Below are positions 14,586 to 23,845 of a stretch of DNA of 33,795 bases, one piece after another. How positions within the stretch are numbered: the first letter of the stretch is position 1; the number at the start of each line of letters is the position of its first letter. The notes under the pieces are model-generated. The model did no database searches and was not told the origin of the DNA. It was given only the letters and a program-made list of their open reading frames with translations. The DNA lies in contig CAILLA010000135.1 of NCBI GenBank assembly GCA_903834925.1, positions 1-33,795 on the forward strand, in the 5' to 3' direction. Source of the stretch: an uncultured Schlesneria sp. (lineage in GTDB: Bacteria > Planctomycetota > Planctomycetia > Planctomycetales > Planctomycetaceae). Made by a program: the position numbers and the translations under genes.

Positions 14586-15869
14586 ATGAGAAATCTTGTC
14601 TCGAAACTTGGTGAAGTTGATCGTCGCCAGTTCGTGGAATACGCCGCCAAGTCGATATTGGGGGTTTCCATGCTTCCGGCACTCGAACGCGTTGTCGCCG
14701 CGCAGACCGCAACCCCCGGCAAGGCAAAGCGGCTGATCTATTTATTCATGAACGGTGCGATGACGCATCTGGATACGTTTGACTTGAAGCCGGGTCATCC
14801 CAACCAGGGGGATACGAAAGCGATCAATACGTCGGTCCCGGGGACGCAAATCAGCGGGTACCTACCGAGATTAGCAGAGCAGTTCGACAAGCTCGCCGTG
14901 ATTCGTTCGATGCATACGCAAACCGCCGATCACGAGGCGGGTGAATATTTGATGCGAACGAGTTACGAAGAAATCGCGACAGAACGTCATCCGTCGCTCG
15001 GCCCGTGGATTCAGCATCTGAAGGGACGGCAAAACAAAACGTTGCCGGATACCGTCTTGATTGGTGCTCCCGCGCGACATCCCGGTGCCGGTTTCTTTGA
15101 TCCGACATTCAGTCCATTGCCAATTGGCGACCCAAATCGGGGGCTTGAGAACACGACGGCACCTCAATACCTGACCGAGGAATCGTTCGAAAAACGGATC
15201 AATCTGATCAACGGTTTCGATAAGAAATTCCGTGAGAAGTTCCGCGTCAAGAAGGTTCAGTCGTATACCGACTTCTATTCAGAAGCAACGGGACTGCTGA
15301 CCAGTGGCGAATTGAAAGCGTTCGATCTGAACAACGAAAAGAACGAAGAACGCGACCGTTACGGACGCGATTCGTTCGGCCAGGGATGTCTTCTGGCCCG
15401 CCGGTTAATCGAAAACAACGTGCGGTGTGTCGAAGTCTCATGCGGTGGATGGGACATGCATAGCAATATCTATAACGAGGCGGCTTTAGTTAACCGTGCT
15501 CGCATTCTCGACATGGGGATGTCGAATCTGCTCAAGGACTTATCCGAACGAGGACTTCTGGATGAAACGCTGGTGGTCCTCACCACGGAATTCGGTCGCT
15601 CGCCCCAGATCAATTATAACGCTGGTCGTGACCATCACCCCGCCGTTTTCTCATCGGTACTGGCCGGTGGCGGAATCAAGGGTGGCCAGTTCTACGGCAA
15701 GTCCGACGCGGCAGGTCACTCGGTGAGCGAGGACGGAGTGGCGCCAGCCGACTTCAACGCCACGATCGCCACCGCAATGGCGTTGCCATTGGACAAGATC
15801 GCTTTTTCACCAACGGGCCGACCATTCAAGGTCGCTCATGACGGAATCCCGATCGCAAAAGTCCTGTAA
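14586..15869 (+). CDS. DUF1501 protein (sulfatase/phosphatase-fold), partner of the DUF1549/1553 protein
   Basis: DUF1501 proteins have an alkaline-phosphatase-like fold and are usually encoded next to DUF1549/DUF1553 proteins in planctomycetes; their substrate is unknown. The 427-residue product starts with a Tat-like leader (residues 8-40: DRRQFVEYAAKSILGVSMLPAL, ending VVAAQT). Family segments follow: KRLIYLFMNGAMTHLDTFDLKPG, DKLAVIRSMHTQTADHEAG, SLGPWIQH, RYGRDSFGQGCLLARRLIE, GGWDMHSN, TEFGRSPQ and GRDHHPAVFSSVLAGGGIKGG. These hold the conserved Asp/His positions expected for metal binding. AGGATAT precedes the ATG, 9 bases after the upstream stop, so it is translationally close to the preceding gene and likely acts with it in the periplasm. 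Confidence 0.94.
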   Translation: MRNLVSKLGEVDRRQFVEYAAKSILGVSMLPALERVVAAQTATPGKAKRLIYLFMNGAMTHLDTFDLKPGHPNQGDTKAINTSVPGTQISGYLPRLAEQFDKLAVIRSMHTQTADHEAGEYLMRTSYEEIATERHPSLGPWIQHLKGRQNKTLPDTVLIGAPARHPGAGFFDPTFSPLPIGDPNRGLENTTAPQYLTEESFEKRINLINGFDKKFREKFRVKKVQSYTDFYSEATGLLTSGELKAFDLNNEKNEERDRYGRDSFGQGCLLARRLIENNVRCVEVSCGGWDMHSNIYNEAALVNRARILDMGMSNLLKDLSERGLLDETLVVLTTEFGRSPQINYNAGRDHHPAVFSSVLAGGGIKGGQFYGKSDAAGHSVSEDGVAPADFNATIATAMALPLDKIAFSPTGRPFKVAHDGIPIAKVL

Positions 15870-15876
15870 CAACTCG

Positions 15877-16353
15877 TCACTGACATGGTCCGTCCCATTT
15901 GATCAAATTGGTCTTGGGCGGACTGACCGATGATATTGTTGAAAGCGATTTCTTCAGCAAGGAACCGATAAGCCAACCTGGAGTGCTCGCCACCGCTTGG
16001 ACTAACGTCAATTCGAGAACCCAGAAGTTCTGGCGAAGTTTAACGTCGTAGTAAACGGCCAGGAAACCAGATAGGCCGGCGATCAGTCCACCAATCAGGC
16101 CGGCAGTCACTGGCCGAGGACAAATGAGCGCTCCCCCAGCGGCGCCACCAATCACGACAGTAGCAATCGCGATTGGGACTGTGAATGGGACACCGACTCC
16201 AAATCCGTTCAACTCCAACGCTGGAAATCCGCAAAGACATACAAAAACAACAATGCCTCGCTGTAGCCTCCCAGTGCTCAACGACCATTCACTTACCAAC
16301 AGAGTAACTGAAACGTACCAACACGGTGATACTCCTTTCACAATCATTCGCAT
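15877..16353 (-). CDS. Small membrane protein of unknown function (158 aa)
   Basis: I do not recognise the family. The protein has several hydrophobic stretches (RGIVVFVCLCGFPAL; TVPIAIATVVIGGAAGGALI; TAGLIGGLIAGLSGFLAVYY; a C-terminal VQAVASTPGWLIGSLL) separated by short polar turns. The glycine-rich GGAAGG..GGLIAG pattern is typical of small integral membrane proteins. It is convergent with the DUF1501 gene, with only 7 bases between stops. The ATG at 16353 has a weak purine-rich site; AAAGGAG lies inside the reading frame near the start, so a slightly later start is possible. Coding status rests on the membrane-protein character of the frame. Confidence 0.55.
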   Translation of the reverse strand: MRMIVKGVSPCWYVSVTLLVSEWSLSTGRLQRGIVVFVCLCGFPALELNGFGVGVPFTVPIAIATVVIGGAAGGALICPRPVTAGLIGGLIAGLSGFLAVYYDVKLRQNFWVLELTLVQAVASTPGWLIGSLLKKSLSTISSVSPPKTNLIKWDGPCQ

Positions 16354-16618
16354 TCACTTTCCCGCGGACAATAGTGTTTCTTCTCTACGGTCGACTGTTC
16401 AAGGTTGGTTTACCGTTTCGGTTTCGTAATAATCCCCGAAATGAAGCTGAGCGAAAACGGATTCAAGTGACACTTACTCATGAATTTTTTGTGAATACCT
16501 TCCCTGATGGACTGTGATATGCTGTGGCGTATCCAAGTCTCCAGTGACCGCTTGAATCAAAACCGAAACACCTTCACCCATCTGATGGTGATCCTTCCAG
16601 CAAATTGAGGTGAAACTC

Positions 16619-19393
16619 ATGGTTGCAGAACTCACCCCGCTCTCGGCCGAATCGCTTTACACGTCGCTGGTGGAAAGCCTGCCGATCAGCGTTTTTCAGA
16701 AGGACAAACAATTTCGGCTTTTGTTTGGAAACAAGCGATTTTGTGATGCGATCGGTCGCACCGTCGACGAGTTACGAGGCAAAGATGATTTCGATCTGTT
16801 TCCTGTCGAGTTGGCGACGAAGTACCGCCATGACGATGTCCATGTCATGGAAACGGGAACCTTGCTGGAGGATACCGAAGAGATTTCCGATGCGGCGGGA
16901 AAAAATCGGCGACATATTCAGGTCCTGAAGGCACCGGTCCGGGACTCAACAGGAGAGATCGTCGGGGTTCAGGGGATGTTCTGGGATGTCACCGATCGCC
17001 TGCAAACCGAAAAACGGTTGAAAGAAGCGCATGCCTTTCTCGATTCGATTGTCGACAACGTCCCGATCATGCTGTTCGTGAAAGAGGCCGAAGAATTGCG
17101 GTTTGTGCGGTTCAATCGAGCCAGCGAAGAACTCGTGGGAATGGATCGTGAAGAAGTCCTCGGTAAATGTGACTTCGATCTGTTTCCGCGTGAGTTGGCA
17201 GAATTTTTCACACAGAAGGATCGTGCGGTACTTGCCAACGGTGTGATGGTCGAGATTTCCGATGAAATCCTCGATACCCAGAATCATGGACGGCGAATTC
17301 TGCATACAAAAAAGATTCCCGTTCTCGACGCGACCGGTCAACCCCGTTTCCTGCTCGGTATCTCGGAAGACATCACCGAGAAGAAGCAGACAGAACTTGC
17401 CCTGCAGGAAGCCAAAGAAGCGGCCGAAGCGGCCAGCCGCGCGAAGAGTGACTTCCTGGCGAACATGAGTCACGAGATCAGAACGCCCATGAACGCCGTG
17501 CTGGGGATGACCGAACTTTTGCTCGATACCAAACTCGACAGTACTCAGCGCGAATACGTCAAAATGGTGCATGAGTCCGGCGAGTCATTGCTCAGCCTAA
17601 TCAATGACATTCTTGACTTCTCGAAAATCGAGTCGGGCAAATTCAACCTGGACCTAACCGAATTCAATTTGCGCGAGGTTCTCGGTGACACAATGAAAAC
17701 ACTGGCCGTTCGAGCATCTCACAAGGATCTCGAACTGGCCATTCACGTTGCCACCGACGTACCTCCAGCACTTGTGGGTGACCCTGGCCGACTGCGGCAG
17801 ATCGTGATGAACCTTGTCGGCAACGCGGTAAAATTCACAGAACGAGGCGAAATCGTTCTGGACGTCAGTTGCCGTTCACGAGATGCAGAGACTGTCGAAT
17901 TGCTGTTCCTGGTACGTGACACGGGAATTGGAATTCCAAACGACAAGATTGACCAAATCTTCCAAGCCTTTGAGCAGGCCGATACATCGACCACACGTCG
18001 TTATGGTGGCACGGGATTAGGTCTCACAATCACCTCCAGGCTTGTCCAACTGATGGGAGGAACCATCTGGGTGGAAAGTGCGCCGGGGACGGGCAGTACC
18101 TTTTTTTTCACGGCGCGGATTGCTGTCGCCACACATGGGGCGTGGAATCAAAATGGCAACGGCATTGCACAGCTCAAGGGAACGCGGATTTTACTCGTCG
18201 ACGATAATGCGACGAATCGCTTAATCCTGACTGAGATCCTGGAAAACCATGAGCTGCGTCCTGTTTCTGCCAACACCGCTGCGGAAGCCATCGAAAAACT
18301 CCGAATGGCCAAGGCAATGGGCGATCCATTCTTGTTGCTGCTGACGGATGTCAACATGCCGGATGTCGACGGTTTCATGTTGATCGAAAAGATCCGTCGT
18401 GACGAGCGGCTGCGCGATCTGGCCGTGATCGTACTCACATCAGGCGATCGTCCGGGTGACCTTGATCTCTGCGAAAAACTCGACGTTGTGGCCCATCTCC
18501 GCAAGCCGATCAAGCAATCCGAATTGATGCAATCAATCGTTCTGGCGTTGGGAGTGACACGTCCAGAACCGGATCAGCCGTCCCGTTCCAATATTGTTCA
18601 ACTATCGATCCGCCCGTTGCGAATTCTTCTGGCCGAAGACTCGTATCCCAATCAAGTTCTGGCAGCAGGCTTGCTCCGCAAGCGAGGGCATCAAATCACA
18701 GTCGCTAATAACGGTCAGGAGGCAATCGATCTCCTCAAATCCGAAGTGTTCGATCTCGTGTTGATGGACGTGCAAATGCCAGTCTTGGATGGATTGGAAG
18801 CAACAAAGTCGATCCGAAGTTTAGAGGCTCGTGAGAGATTAAATCCGCAAATTCACTGTCCAATTCCGATCGTGGCGATGACGGCTCATGCGATGAAAGG
18901 GGATCGTGAACGCTGTCTTGAAAGTGGCATGACCGGGTATTTGTCGAAGCCGATTCGTACTGCGGAACTTGATGAAATTCTTGCCGAGTTATTTGCGGGA
19001 AAGAACAACGAGTCCGCAATTCCGGCCAACACTTCCGAGAAAGTCGTTGATTGGTCTGAAGCCTTGTCATTTGTGGATGGCGACGCTGATTTGCTGCGAG
19101 GTGTTGCCGGAGCACTGCTGGGGGAAATCGCAAACCTTGAATCGAATCTTGCGGATGCAATTGCGTCATCCGATGCGACTTCGGTCCAGAAAATCGGCCA
19201 CCAACTGAAGGGAGCACTCGGGACATTTGGAGCCCAGGCCAGCAGAAAACTGGCCGAACGCATGGAATGCATGGGGGCGCAGGCAAACCTGTCAGCAGCG
19301 TCAACCTGCTTTCGGGATTTTCAGATCGAGCTTCATAAGGTGAGTGACGTATTAACGTCATTCGTGGAGGGGCGAATTTCGATTGGCAAATAA
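16619..19393 (+). CDS. Hybrid sensor histidine kinase (PAS-PAS-HisKA-HATPase-REC-REC-HPt)
   Basis: This is a cytoplasmic multi-step phosphorelay kinase with no membrane helices. The ATG at 16619 is preferred because GAGG lies 8 bases upstream; a GTG three codons earlier overlaps that site. Domains (about 924 aa): PAS 1 (12-125) and PAS 2 (135-255), both with DFDLFP signatures; HisKA with NMSHEIRTPMN (His 285); HATPase_c with N box LVGNAVKF and G boxes RDTGIGIP and GGTGLGL; REC 1 (LLVDDNATN, Asp 577); REC 2 (LLAEDSYPNQ, Asp 717, MTAHAM, LSKPI); and HPt (IGHQLKGALGTFGA, His 861). All phospho-acceptor residues are intact, so a full His-Asp-His relay is possible. It is followed by an FHA gene and a response regulator on the same strand, which are plausible downstream partners. 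Confidence 0.96.
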   Translation: MVAELTPLSAESLYTSLVESLPISVFQKDKQFRLLFGNKRFCDAIGRTVDELRGKDDFDLFPVELATKYRHDDVHVMETGTLLEDTEEISDAAGKNRRHIQVLKAPVRDSTGEIVGVQGMFWDVTDRLQTEKRLKEAHAFLDSIVDNVPIMLFVKEAEELRFVRFNRASEELVGMDREEVLGKCDFDLFPRELAEFFTQKDRAVLANGVMVEISDEILDTQNHGRRILHTKKIPVLDATGQPRFLLGISEDITEKKQTELALQEAKEAAEAASRAKSDFLANMSHEIRTPMNAVLGMTELLLDTKLDSTQREYVKMVHESGESLLSLINDILDFSKIESGKFNLDLTEFNLREVLGDTMKTLAVRASHKDLELAIHVATDVPPALVGDPGRLRQIVMNLVGNAVKFTERGEIVLDVSCRSRDAETVELLFLVRDTGIGIPNDKIDQIFQAFEQADTSTTRRYGGTGLGLTITSRLVQLMGGTIWVESAPGTGSTFFFTARIAVATHGAWNQNGNGIAQLKGTRILLVDDNATNRLILTEILENHELRPVSANTAAEAIEKLRMAKAMGDPFLLLLTDVNMPDVDGFMLIEKIRRDERLRDLAVIVLTSGDRPGDLDLCEKLDVVAHLRKPIKQSELMQSIVLALGVTRPEPDQPSRSNIVQLSIRPLRILLAEDSYPNQVLAAGLLRKRGHQITVANNGQEAIDLLKSEVFDLVLMDVQMPVLDGLEATKSIRSLEARERLNPQIHCPIPIVAMTAHAMKGDRERCLESGMTGYLSKPIRTAELDEILAELFAGKNNESAIPANTSEKVVDWSEALSFVDGDADLLRGVAGALLGEIANLESNLADAIASSDATSVQKIGHQLKGALGTFGAQASRKLAERMECMGAQANLSAASTCFRDFQIELHKVSDVLTSFVEGRISIGK

Positions 19394-19546
19394 ATCTCTG
19401 TGAGAGTTCGAACGGGTCGCAAGCAAGTCAGTTGATGGAACACTTTCCAGCAGAGACAATTAGTGGATCAGGCAACGAGCCTGCCTGCTACAAGTATTTT
19501 GTGGTACAGAACAACAGCAGAGGCAGATTGCGACTGGGAGGTCGGA

Positions 19547-20668
19547 ATGATTCGGGGCAAACTATTACCGTGCGGTGGAGGCTCTGCGATCCCGTTGACG
19601 AAGGCGTCGCTGGTTCTGGGGCGCAAGCCCGAATGCGATATCACGCTCGCCTGTAATTCTGTATCAAGTCGCCACTGTTTGCTTGAGTTTGAAGACGGAT
19701 GGTGGTGGATTCGCGATCTGGAAAGTCGGAGCGGTACTGGCGTCAACGGACGTCGAATTTCCAAGCAACGAATCGCACCGAAAGACATCCTCACGATCGG
19801 TCGTCAGCGTTTGGTCATTACTTACCAGGTTACCGGGAAATTTGCTTCAATCGCTGCAAGGCGTGAGTCGGAAGAGGATCTCGCGCTCAGTTTTCTCAAT
19901 CAGGAAAAGCAGGATACATCTCTGACACCCACGATGACTTTCACGGGAACCCCAACCCAAAAGATCGTGACTGAAGCGCCGCAGGGATTATCTCAGCCGA
20001 CTTCGCTATCAAATGCTTCGAAGTCGGCAACGCCTCAAAGCGATTCCCCACACTCATCGGCGGAGTGCGACTTGAAGCGACCGCTGTCGCCGAAGGTTTC
20101 ACAGCCCACCTCAACGCCTCAGAATTTCCCCGAGCGCCGATCGGAAGTCAATCTTCCGCCCACATCAGCCCCTCTGACCCCACCGAAGCCGAAGAACTCG
20201 TTCGGTCCCGAACTCGGTAAATTACTCCCCTCCGGTGGAGGGTCTCCTATACCGCTCAGGGCGTCTGAACTGGTACTGGGCCGAAGTCACGAATGTGATG
20301 TTCGAATTCGCTTTCCATCGGTCTCATCACGACATTGTAAACTGATGTTCGACAAGGGGTATTGGCTTGTTGAAGATCTGAATAGCACGAACGGTACGTG
20401 GGTCGATGGAGATCGATGTCTGCTTCAATGTCTGTTGCCCGATAGCGTTCTGGCGCTGGATAAGCATCGTTTCACGATCCATTATTTACTGCGAACCGAT
20501 GGTCCACCTCCAGTTATCAAACGTCTTTTCACTCAAAGCCTGCTCGAAAAGGCGGGATTAGCCAACCATTTCGCTGGCGATCATCTCGCCGGTCGACAGA
20601 TCCCCGATGACGACGAACAAAAACCAAAGAGATACAACTTGTTGGAACCGGACGACGAGTCGAGATAG
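19547..20668 (+). CDS. Twin FHA-domain protein
   Basis: FHA domains bind phosphothreonine peptides and assemble kinase signalling complexes. The ATG at 19547 has GGGAGG just upstream and yields MIRGKLLPCGGG; the frame is open further upstream but without a start signal. FHA 1 covers about residues 1-95 (LVLGRKPECDI, SVSSRHCLLEF, SRSGTGVNG). A serine/threonine/proline-rich linker (about 96-220) looks disordered and contains many possible phosphorylation sites. FHA 2 covers about 225-335 (LVLGRSHECDV, SVSSRHCKLMF, NSTNGTWVDG). Both domains keep the Gly-Arg, Ser-x-x-His and Asn/Thr-Gly phosphopeptide residues, and both begin with a near-identical LLP-GGGS-IPL segment, suggesting internal duplication. 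It lies between a hybrid kinase and a response regulator. Confidence 0.93.
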   Translation: MIRGKLLPCGGGSAIPLTKASLVLGRKPECDITLACNSVSSRHCLLEFEDGWWWIRDLESRSGTGVNGRRISKQRIAPKDILTIGRQRLVITYQVTGKFASIAARRESEEDLALSFLNQEKQDTSLTPTMTFTGTPTQKIVTEAPQGLSQPTSLSNASKSATPQSDSPHSSAECDLKRPLSPKVSQPTSTPQNFPERRSEVNLPPTSAPLTPPKPKNSFGPELGKLLPSGGGSPIPLRASELVLGRSHECDVRIRFPSVSSRHCKLMFDKGYWLVEDLNSTNGTWVDGDRCLLQCLLPDSVLALDKHRFTIHYLLRTDGPPPVIKRLFTQSLLEKAGLANHFAGDHLAGRQIPDDDEQKPKRYNLLEPDDESR

Positions 20669-20768
20669 AAGCACTCCAAAAAAACGGTTGTGAATTGTCC
20701 TAAACTTGTTATGTCTGCGGTTGAATAGTTCGTACTGACGAGCCGATGGCTCGCTGGAGTCGATTGTG

Positions 20769-21671
20769 ATGAAAATGCTGATCGTGGACGATTCACCGAT
20801 GGACCGGGCTCTCGCTTCAGGCCTGATCAAACGACGTCTGAAATGCGAGATTCTCGAAGCGACCAACGGACGCGAGGGTCTGGCGCGAATTGAGAGTGAT
20901 CATCCCGACTTCGTGCTGACAGATCTGCAGATGCCCGAAATGAGTGGCCTGGAGCTAGTTTCAGCCATCAAGGATCATTTTCCCAACATTCCAGTAGTCT
21001 TAATGACGGCACAAGGAAGCGAAGAAATTGCCTCTCAGGCGCTACGAAATGGCGCTGCCAGTTACGTACCAAAACGTCGTCTTGCCGATGATCTTGTTTC
21101 AACAATTGAACGAGTCCTCGCCACGGCACACGAAGAACGTCACCAATCGGTCTTGATGCATCATCTGGCCCAGACGGATACACGTTTTACTTTGCAGAAC
21201 GATCCTGCGGTGCTTCCCCAATTGGTCAGCTACGTCCTGGACATGCTGCGCTGCATGCCATTGGGTGACGAGACGGAACGCCTTCGAGTCGGTATTGCCC
21301 TGGAAGAGGCTCTCAACAATGCCTTCTATCACGGAAACATGGAAGTCTCTGCCAACAACGGCCCTCGCGACCGTAAAAGTTATGAGAAATTGGCTGAACA
21401 GCGATCCGCTGAATTTCCCTATTGTGATCGAACGATCGATGTACATATTTTGATTTCGCCCACTGAAGCCAGGTTCGTGATTCGAGACGAAGGGCCAGGT
21501 TTCGCCTGGCAACAGCATCTCAATCAACAGGCGACACCAACCCAGCAAAGTTACGGTCGTGGTATCGTCCTCATGCGATCGAGCATGGACGAGGTCTCTT
21601 TTAATGATCAAGGTAACGAAGTCACACTCGTTAAACGGAGTGTGAGCATCGACGAAGAAGAGGTCGATTAA
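20769..21671 (+). CDS. Response regulator with RsbW-like ATPase output domain
   Basis: The N-terminal receiver domain (about residues 1-120) has IVDDSPMDR, phospho-acceptor Asp in LTDLQMPEMSG (about residue 52), MTAQGS and the K in YVPKRR. The C-terminal half is a GHKL/HATPase_c domain of the anti-sigma-factor (RsbW/SpoIIAB) kind: EEALNNAFYHGN, RDEGPGF and GRGIVLMRSSMDEV. Such proteins are thought to act in partner-switching, controlling a sigma or anti-anti-sigma factor in response to phosphorylation. GGAG at 20756-20759 serves either the GTG at 20766 or the ATG at 20769. No STAS or sigma gene is in the window, so the target is elsewhere. The hybrid kinase two genes upstream is a likely phosphate donor. 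Confidence 0.93.
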   Translation: MKMLIVDDSPMDRALASGLIKRRLKCEILEATNGREGLARIESDHPDFVLTDLQMPEMSGLELVSAIKDHFPNIPVVLMTAQGSEEIASQALRNGAASYVPKRRLADDLVSTIERVLATAHEERHQSVLMHHLAQTDTRFTLQNDPAVLPQLVSYVLDMLRCMPLGDETERLRVGIALEEALNNAFYHGNMEVSANNGPRDRKSYEKLAEQRSAEFPYCDRTIDVHILISPTEARFVIRDEGPGFAWQQHLNQQATPTQQSYGRGIVLMRSSMDEVSFNDQGNEVTLVKRSVSIDEEEVD

Positions 21672-21673
21672 TA

Positions 21674-23677
21674 ATGAGGCAGACCATGCAAGTCCTTTCG
21701 AGTGTCGCGTGTCTGGTAATGATCTGCTCCGTGCCGCTACTGGCTCAAGAATCGCCGATTCCCTCGCCAGGAGACGCGATGATCGAAAGCCATCTCATTC
21801 TGGAGACGGCCCAGGTCAGCCGCCGTTTTCTCGACGGAGTAAACTCGCGGGAGGATTGGGAAGTTCAACGGGATGAACTGAAACACCAGTATTTCGACAT
21901 GCTCGGGCTCTGGCCGTTGCCCGAGCGAACGCCGCTGAAGGCGACCGTAACAGGGACACTGGACCTGGAAGATGTGCAGGTAGAAAAAGTGCATTTTCAA
22001 AGTCGACCAGGTTTGTACGTTTCCGGAAATCTCTATCGACCAAGAAACATTCAGGGGAAACTTCCGGCTGTCCTGTATGTCTGCGGACATGCGGACAAAG
22101 GACGAGATGGCAATAAGACCGCCTATCAGCATCACGGCTTGTGGTTCGCCACGCACGGGTATGTCTGCCTGATGATCGATACGCTGCAACTGGGCGAGAT
22201 CGCTGGAACGCATCACGGAACGTACAACAAGCAACGCTGGTGGTGGCAATCTGCTGGATATACCCCCGCAGGGGTCGAATGCTGGAACGGCGTCCGGGCG
22301 CTCGACTACCTGGTTTCACGACCCGACGTCGATTCCGAAAAACTGGCCGTCACCGGAAGAAGTGGCGGTGGTGCAGCCAGCTTCTGGATCGCTGCAGCTG
22401 ATGATCGAGTCAAAGTCTGTGTACCCGTCAGCGGCATGGCAGACCTGCAATGCTATATCGATGATAAAGTCTGTAACGGCCATTGCGACTGCATGTTTCT
22501 CTACAATACCTATCGTTGGGAATGGACGACGATCGCCGCATTGGTCGCACCCCGACCGATGTTGTTTGAAAACTCGGGTTATGACCCGATCTTTCCCATG
22601 AAGGCAAACGAACGGATTCGTGACCGCCTGTCAAAGATCTATGGTTGGTATGAGAAGAAGCCGGGCGAACTATTTGATGTTGGCGTCACTCCAGGTGGTC
22701 ATACTGACAACGTTGCGCTAAGGCTGATGGCTTATCGCTGGATCAATCATCATCTCAAGGGAGACAATTCCGAAGTTGATGAACCGAAGCTGCCGGTCAT
22801 CGAAGGAAAACAATTGCGAGTCTTTCCCGAGGACAGCGATCTTCCAGCCGACAGAATCAATTCAACGATCGACGAGACCTTCGTCGCCGCAGGAAAACCG
22901 GAACCACCAAAGACACCCGACGAATTCACTAAATGGTCAAACGGGCTGACCCAACGTCTGGAAGAATTGGTGTTTCGCGAGTGGCCGGATCAGGTTCCTG
23001 CCGCCGAGGTCCGTGACAGGCGACCGGACGGAGAGTATCTCCTCGGTACCGAAGATGAAATCCTGGTGCTCGCCAGACGTCACGAGGCACCGCAAGCAGT
23101 TCCGAAATCGCCAGACCATCGCGAGCGATTGTGGCTGGTGATCTTGAATCCTGATGAACCGGAAGCAACGCTGCCTGCATGGGTCAAAGAGACAGCATTA
23201 GCTGGTCAGTCCACTGTTACGATCAGCCCACGTGGCTGCGGTCAGTCGCTGGCGTGGACTCGCAAAAATCCACCGAATTATGTTGAACGAGCACACGCGC
23301 TGGTCGGTCGCACGGTCGATGCAGGCCGCGTTTACGACATTCAAGCAGTCGCTCGCTGGCTGCACGAAGCGGACGGAAACGAACTGACGATTGGCGTGGC
23401 TGGTCGTGGACCCGCTGGTGTCCTCGGTGCCTACGCGGCACTCTTCGAAACAAGCATCAGCGAAGTGTTGCTGATCGATCCCCCGAAATCGCATCGCGAA
23501 GGACCAACGCTGTTGAACGTGCTTCGGATCTTCGATGTCCCCGACGCGATCGGACTGCTCGCACCAAGACATGTCACACTCATCAATGCGGACCAAGATG
23601 CTTTTAACCGGTCTGAACAGATCTATAAAGCCGCCGGTTACGAGTCCCGAATCACGAGAAAGTTATTGAAGAAATAG
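21674..23677 (+). CDS. Secreted alpha/beta-hydrolase (acetyl-xylan-esterase-like) with a second degenerate hydrolase domain
   Basis: The 667-residue product has a signal peptide (core VLSSVACLVMICSVPLL, cleavage near LAQ-ES). The first domain (about 100-365) is an alpha/beta hydrolase resembling the acetyl xylan esterase/dienelactone-hydrolase types: LPAVLYVCGHADKG, the HGYVCLMIDTLQLGE segment, nucleophile elbow GRSGGG (Ser 230), a Cys-rich CNGHCDCMF patch and GGHTDN (candidate His). The second part (about 470-660) has the same fold outline (WLVILNPDEP, IGVAGRGPAGVLGAYAALF, HVTLINADQDAF), but its elbow has Gly where Ser is needed, so it is probably inactive and structural. It starts three bases after the preceding stop; a second ATG at 21686 with GAGG just ahead is an equally good start. 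Polysaccharide de-esterification is likely but unproven. Confidence 0.85.
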   Translation: MRQTMQVLSSVACLVMICSVPLLAQESPIPSPGDAMIESHLILETAQVSRRFLDGVNSREDWEVQRDELKHQYFDMLGLWPLPERTPLKATVTGTLDLEDVQVEKVHFQSRPGLYVSGNLYRPRNIQGKLPAVLYVCGHADKGRDGNKTAYQHHGLWFATHGYVCLMIDTLQLGEIAGTHHGTYNKQRWWWQSAGYTPAGVECWNGVRALDYLVSRPDVDSEKLAVTGRSGGGAASFWIAAADDRVKVCVPVSGMADLQCYIDDKVCNGHCDCMFLYNTYRWEWTTIAALVAPRPMLFENSGYDPIFPMKANERIRDRLSKIYGWYEKKPGELFDVGVTPGGHTDNVALRLMAYRWINHHLKGDNSEVDEPKLPVIEGKQLRVFPEDSDLPADRINSTIDETFVAAGKPEPPKTPDEFTKWSNGLTQRLEELVFREWPDQVPAAEVRDRRPDGEYLLGTEDEILVLARRHEAPQAVPKSPDHRERLWLVILNPDEPEATLPAWVKETALAGQSTVTISPRGCGQSLAWTRKNPPNYVERAHALVGRTVDAGRVYDIQAVARWLHEADGNELTIGVAGRGPAGVLGAYAALFETSISEVLLIDPPKSHREGPTLLNVLRIFDVPDAIGLLAPRHVTLINADQDAFNRSEQIYKAAGYESRITRKLLKK

Positions 23678-23704
23678 ACGGCCAAGGTTGGAAAAGACCT
23701 GTGC

Positions 23705-23734
23705 CACTGCTTGACCGTCTTCGGTCAAGCAGTG
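23705..23734. repeat. REP-like palindrome / terminator hairpin 1
   Basis: A perfect 13-bp stem CACTGCTTGACCG / CGGTCAAGCAGTG closes on a TCTT loop, 28 bases after the hydrolase stop. It shares the outer CACTGC..GCAGTG and the TCTT loop with the palindrome at 33724-33753. It may act as a terminator between the convergent genes and is probably a member of a dispersed repeat family. Confidence 0.65.
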
Positions 23735-23745
23735 CTCTTCAATTA

Positions 23746-23795
23746 CGAGAGGTGCCACTGCATCGGAGAAGACTCCGACGCAATGGTACCTCTCG
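23746..23795. repeat. REP-like palindrome / hairpin 2
   Basis: The two 23-base arms pair with three mismatches around an AAGA loop. The inner part (CCACTGCATCGGAG..CTCCGACGCA) is the same sequence as the repeat at the right edge of the window. It sits between the stops of two convergent genes and could terminate transcription in both directions. Confidence 0.65.
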
Positions 23796-23845
23796 TTGGG
23801 ATCGTATTCCAAACGCTTCGCTCTGTTGCCATGTCCGGCAACGGG

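Noticed and set aside
16124-16429. 101-codon plus-strand frame opposite the small membrane protein
   Set aside because: The minus-strand frame has coherent membrane helices, while this one has no start signal or motif.
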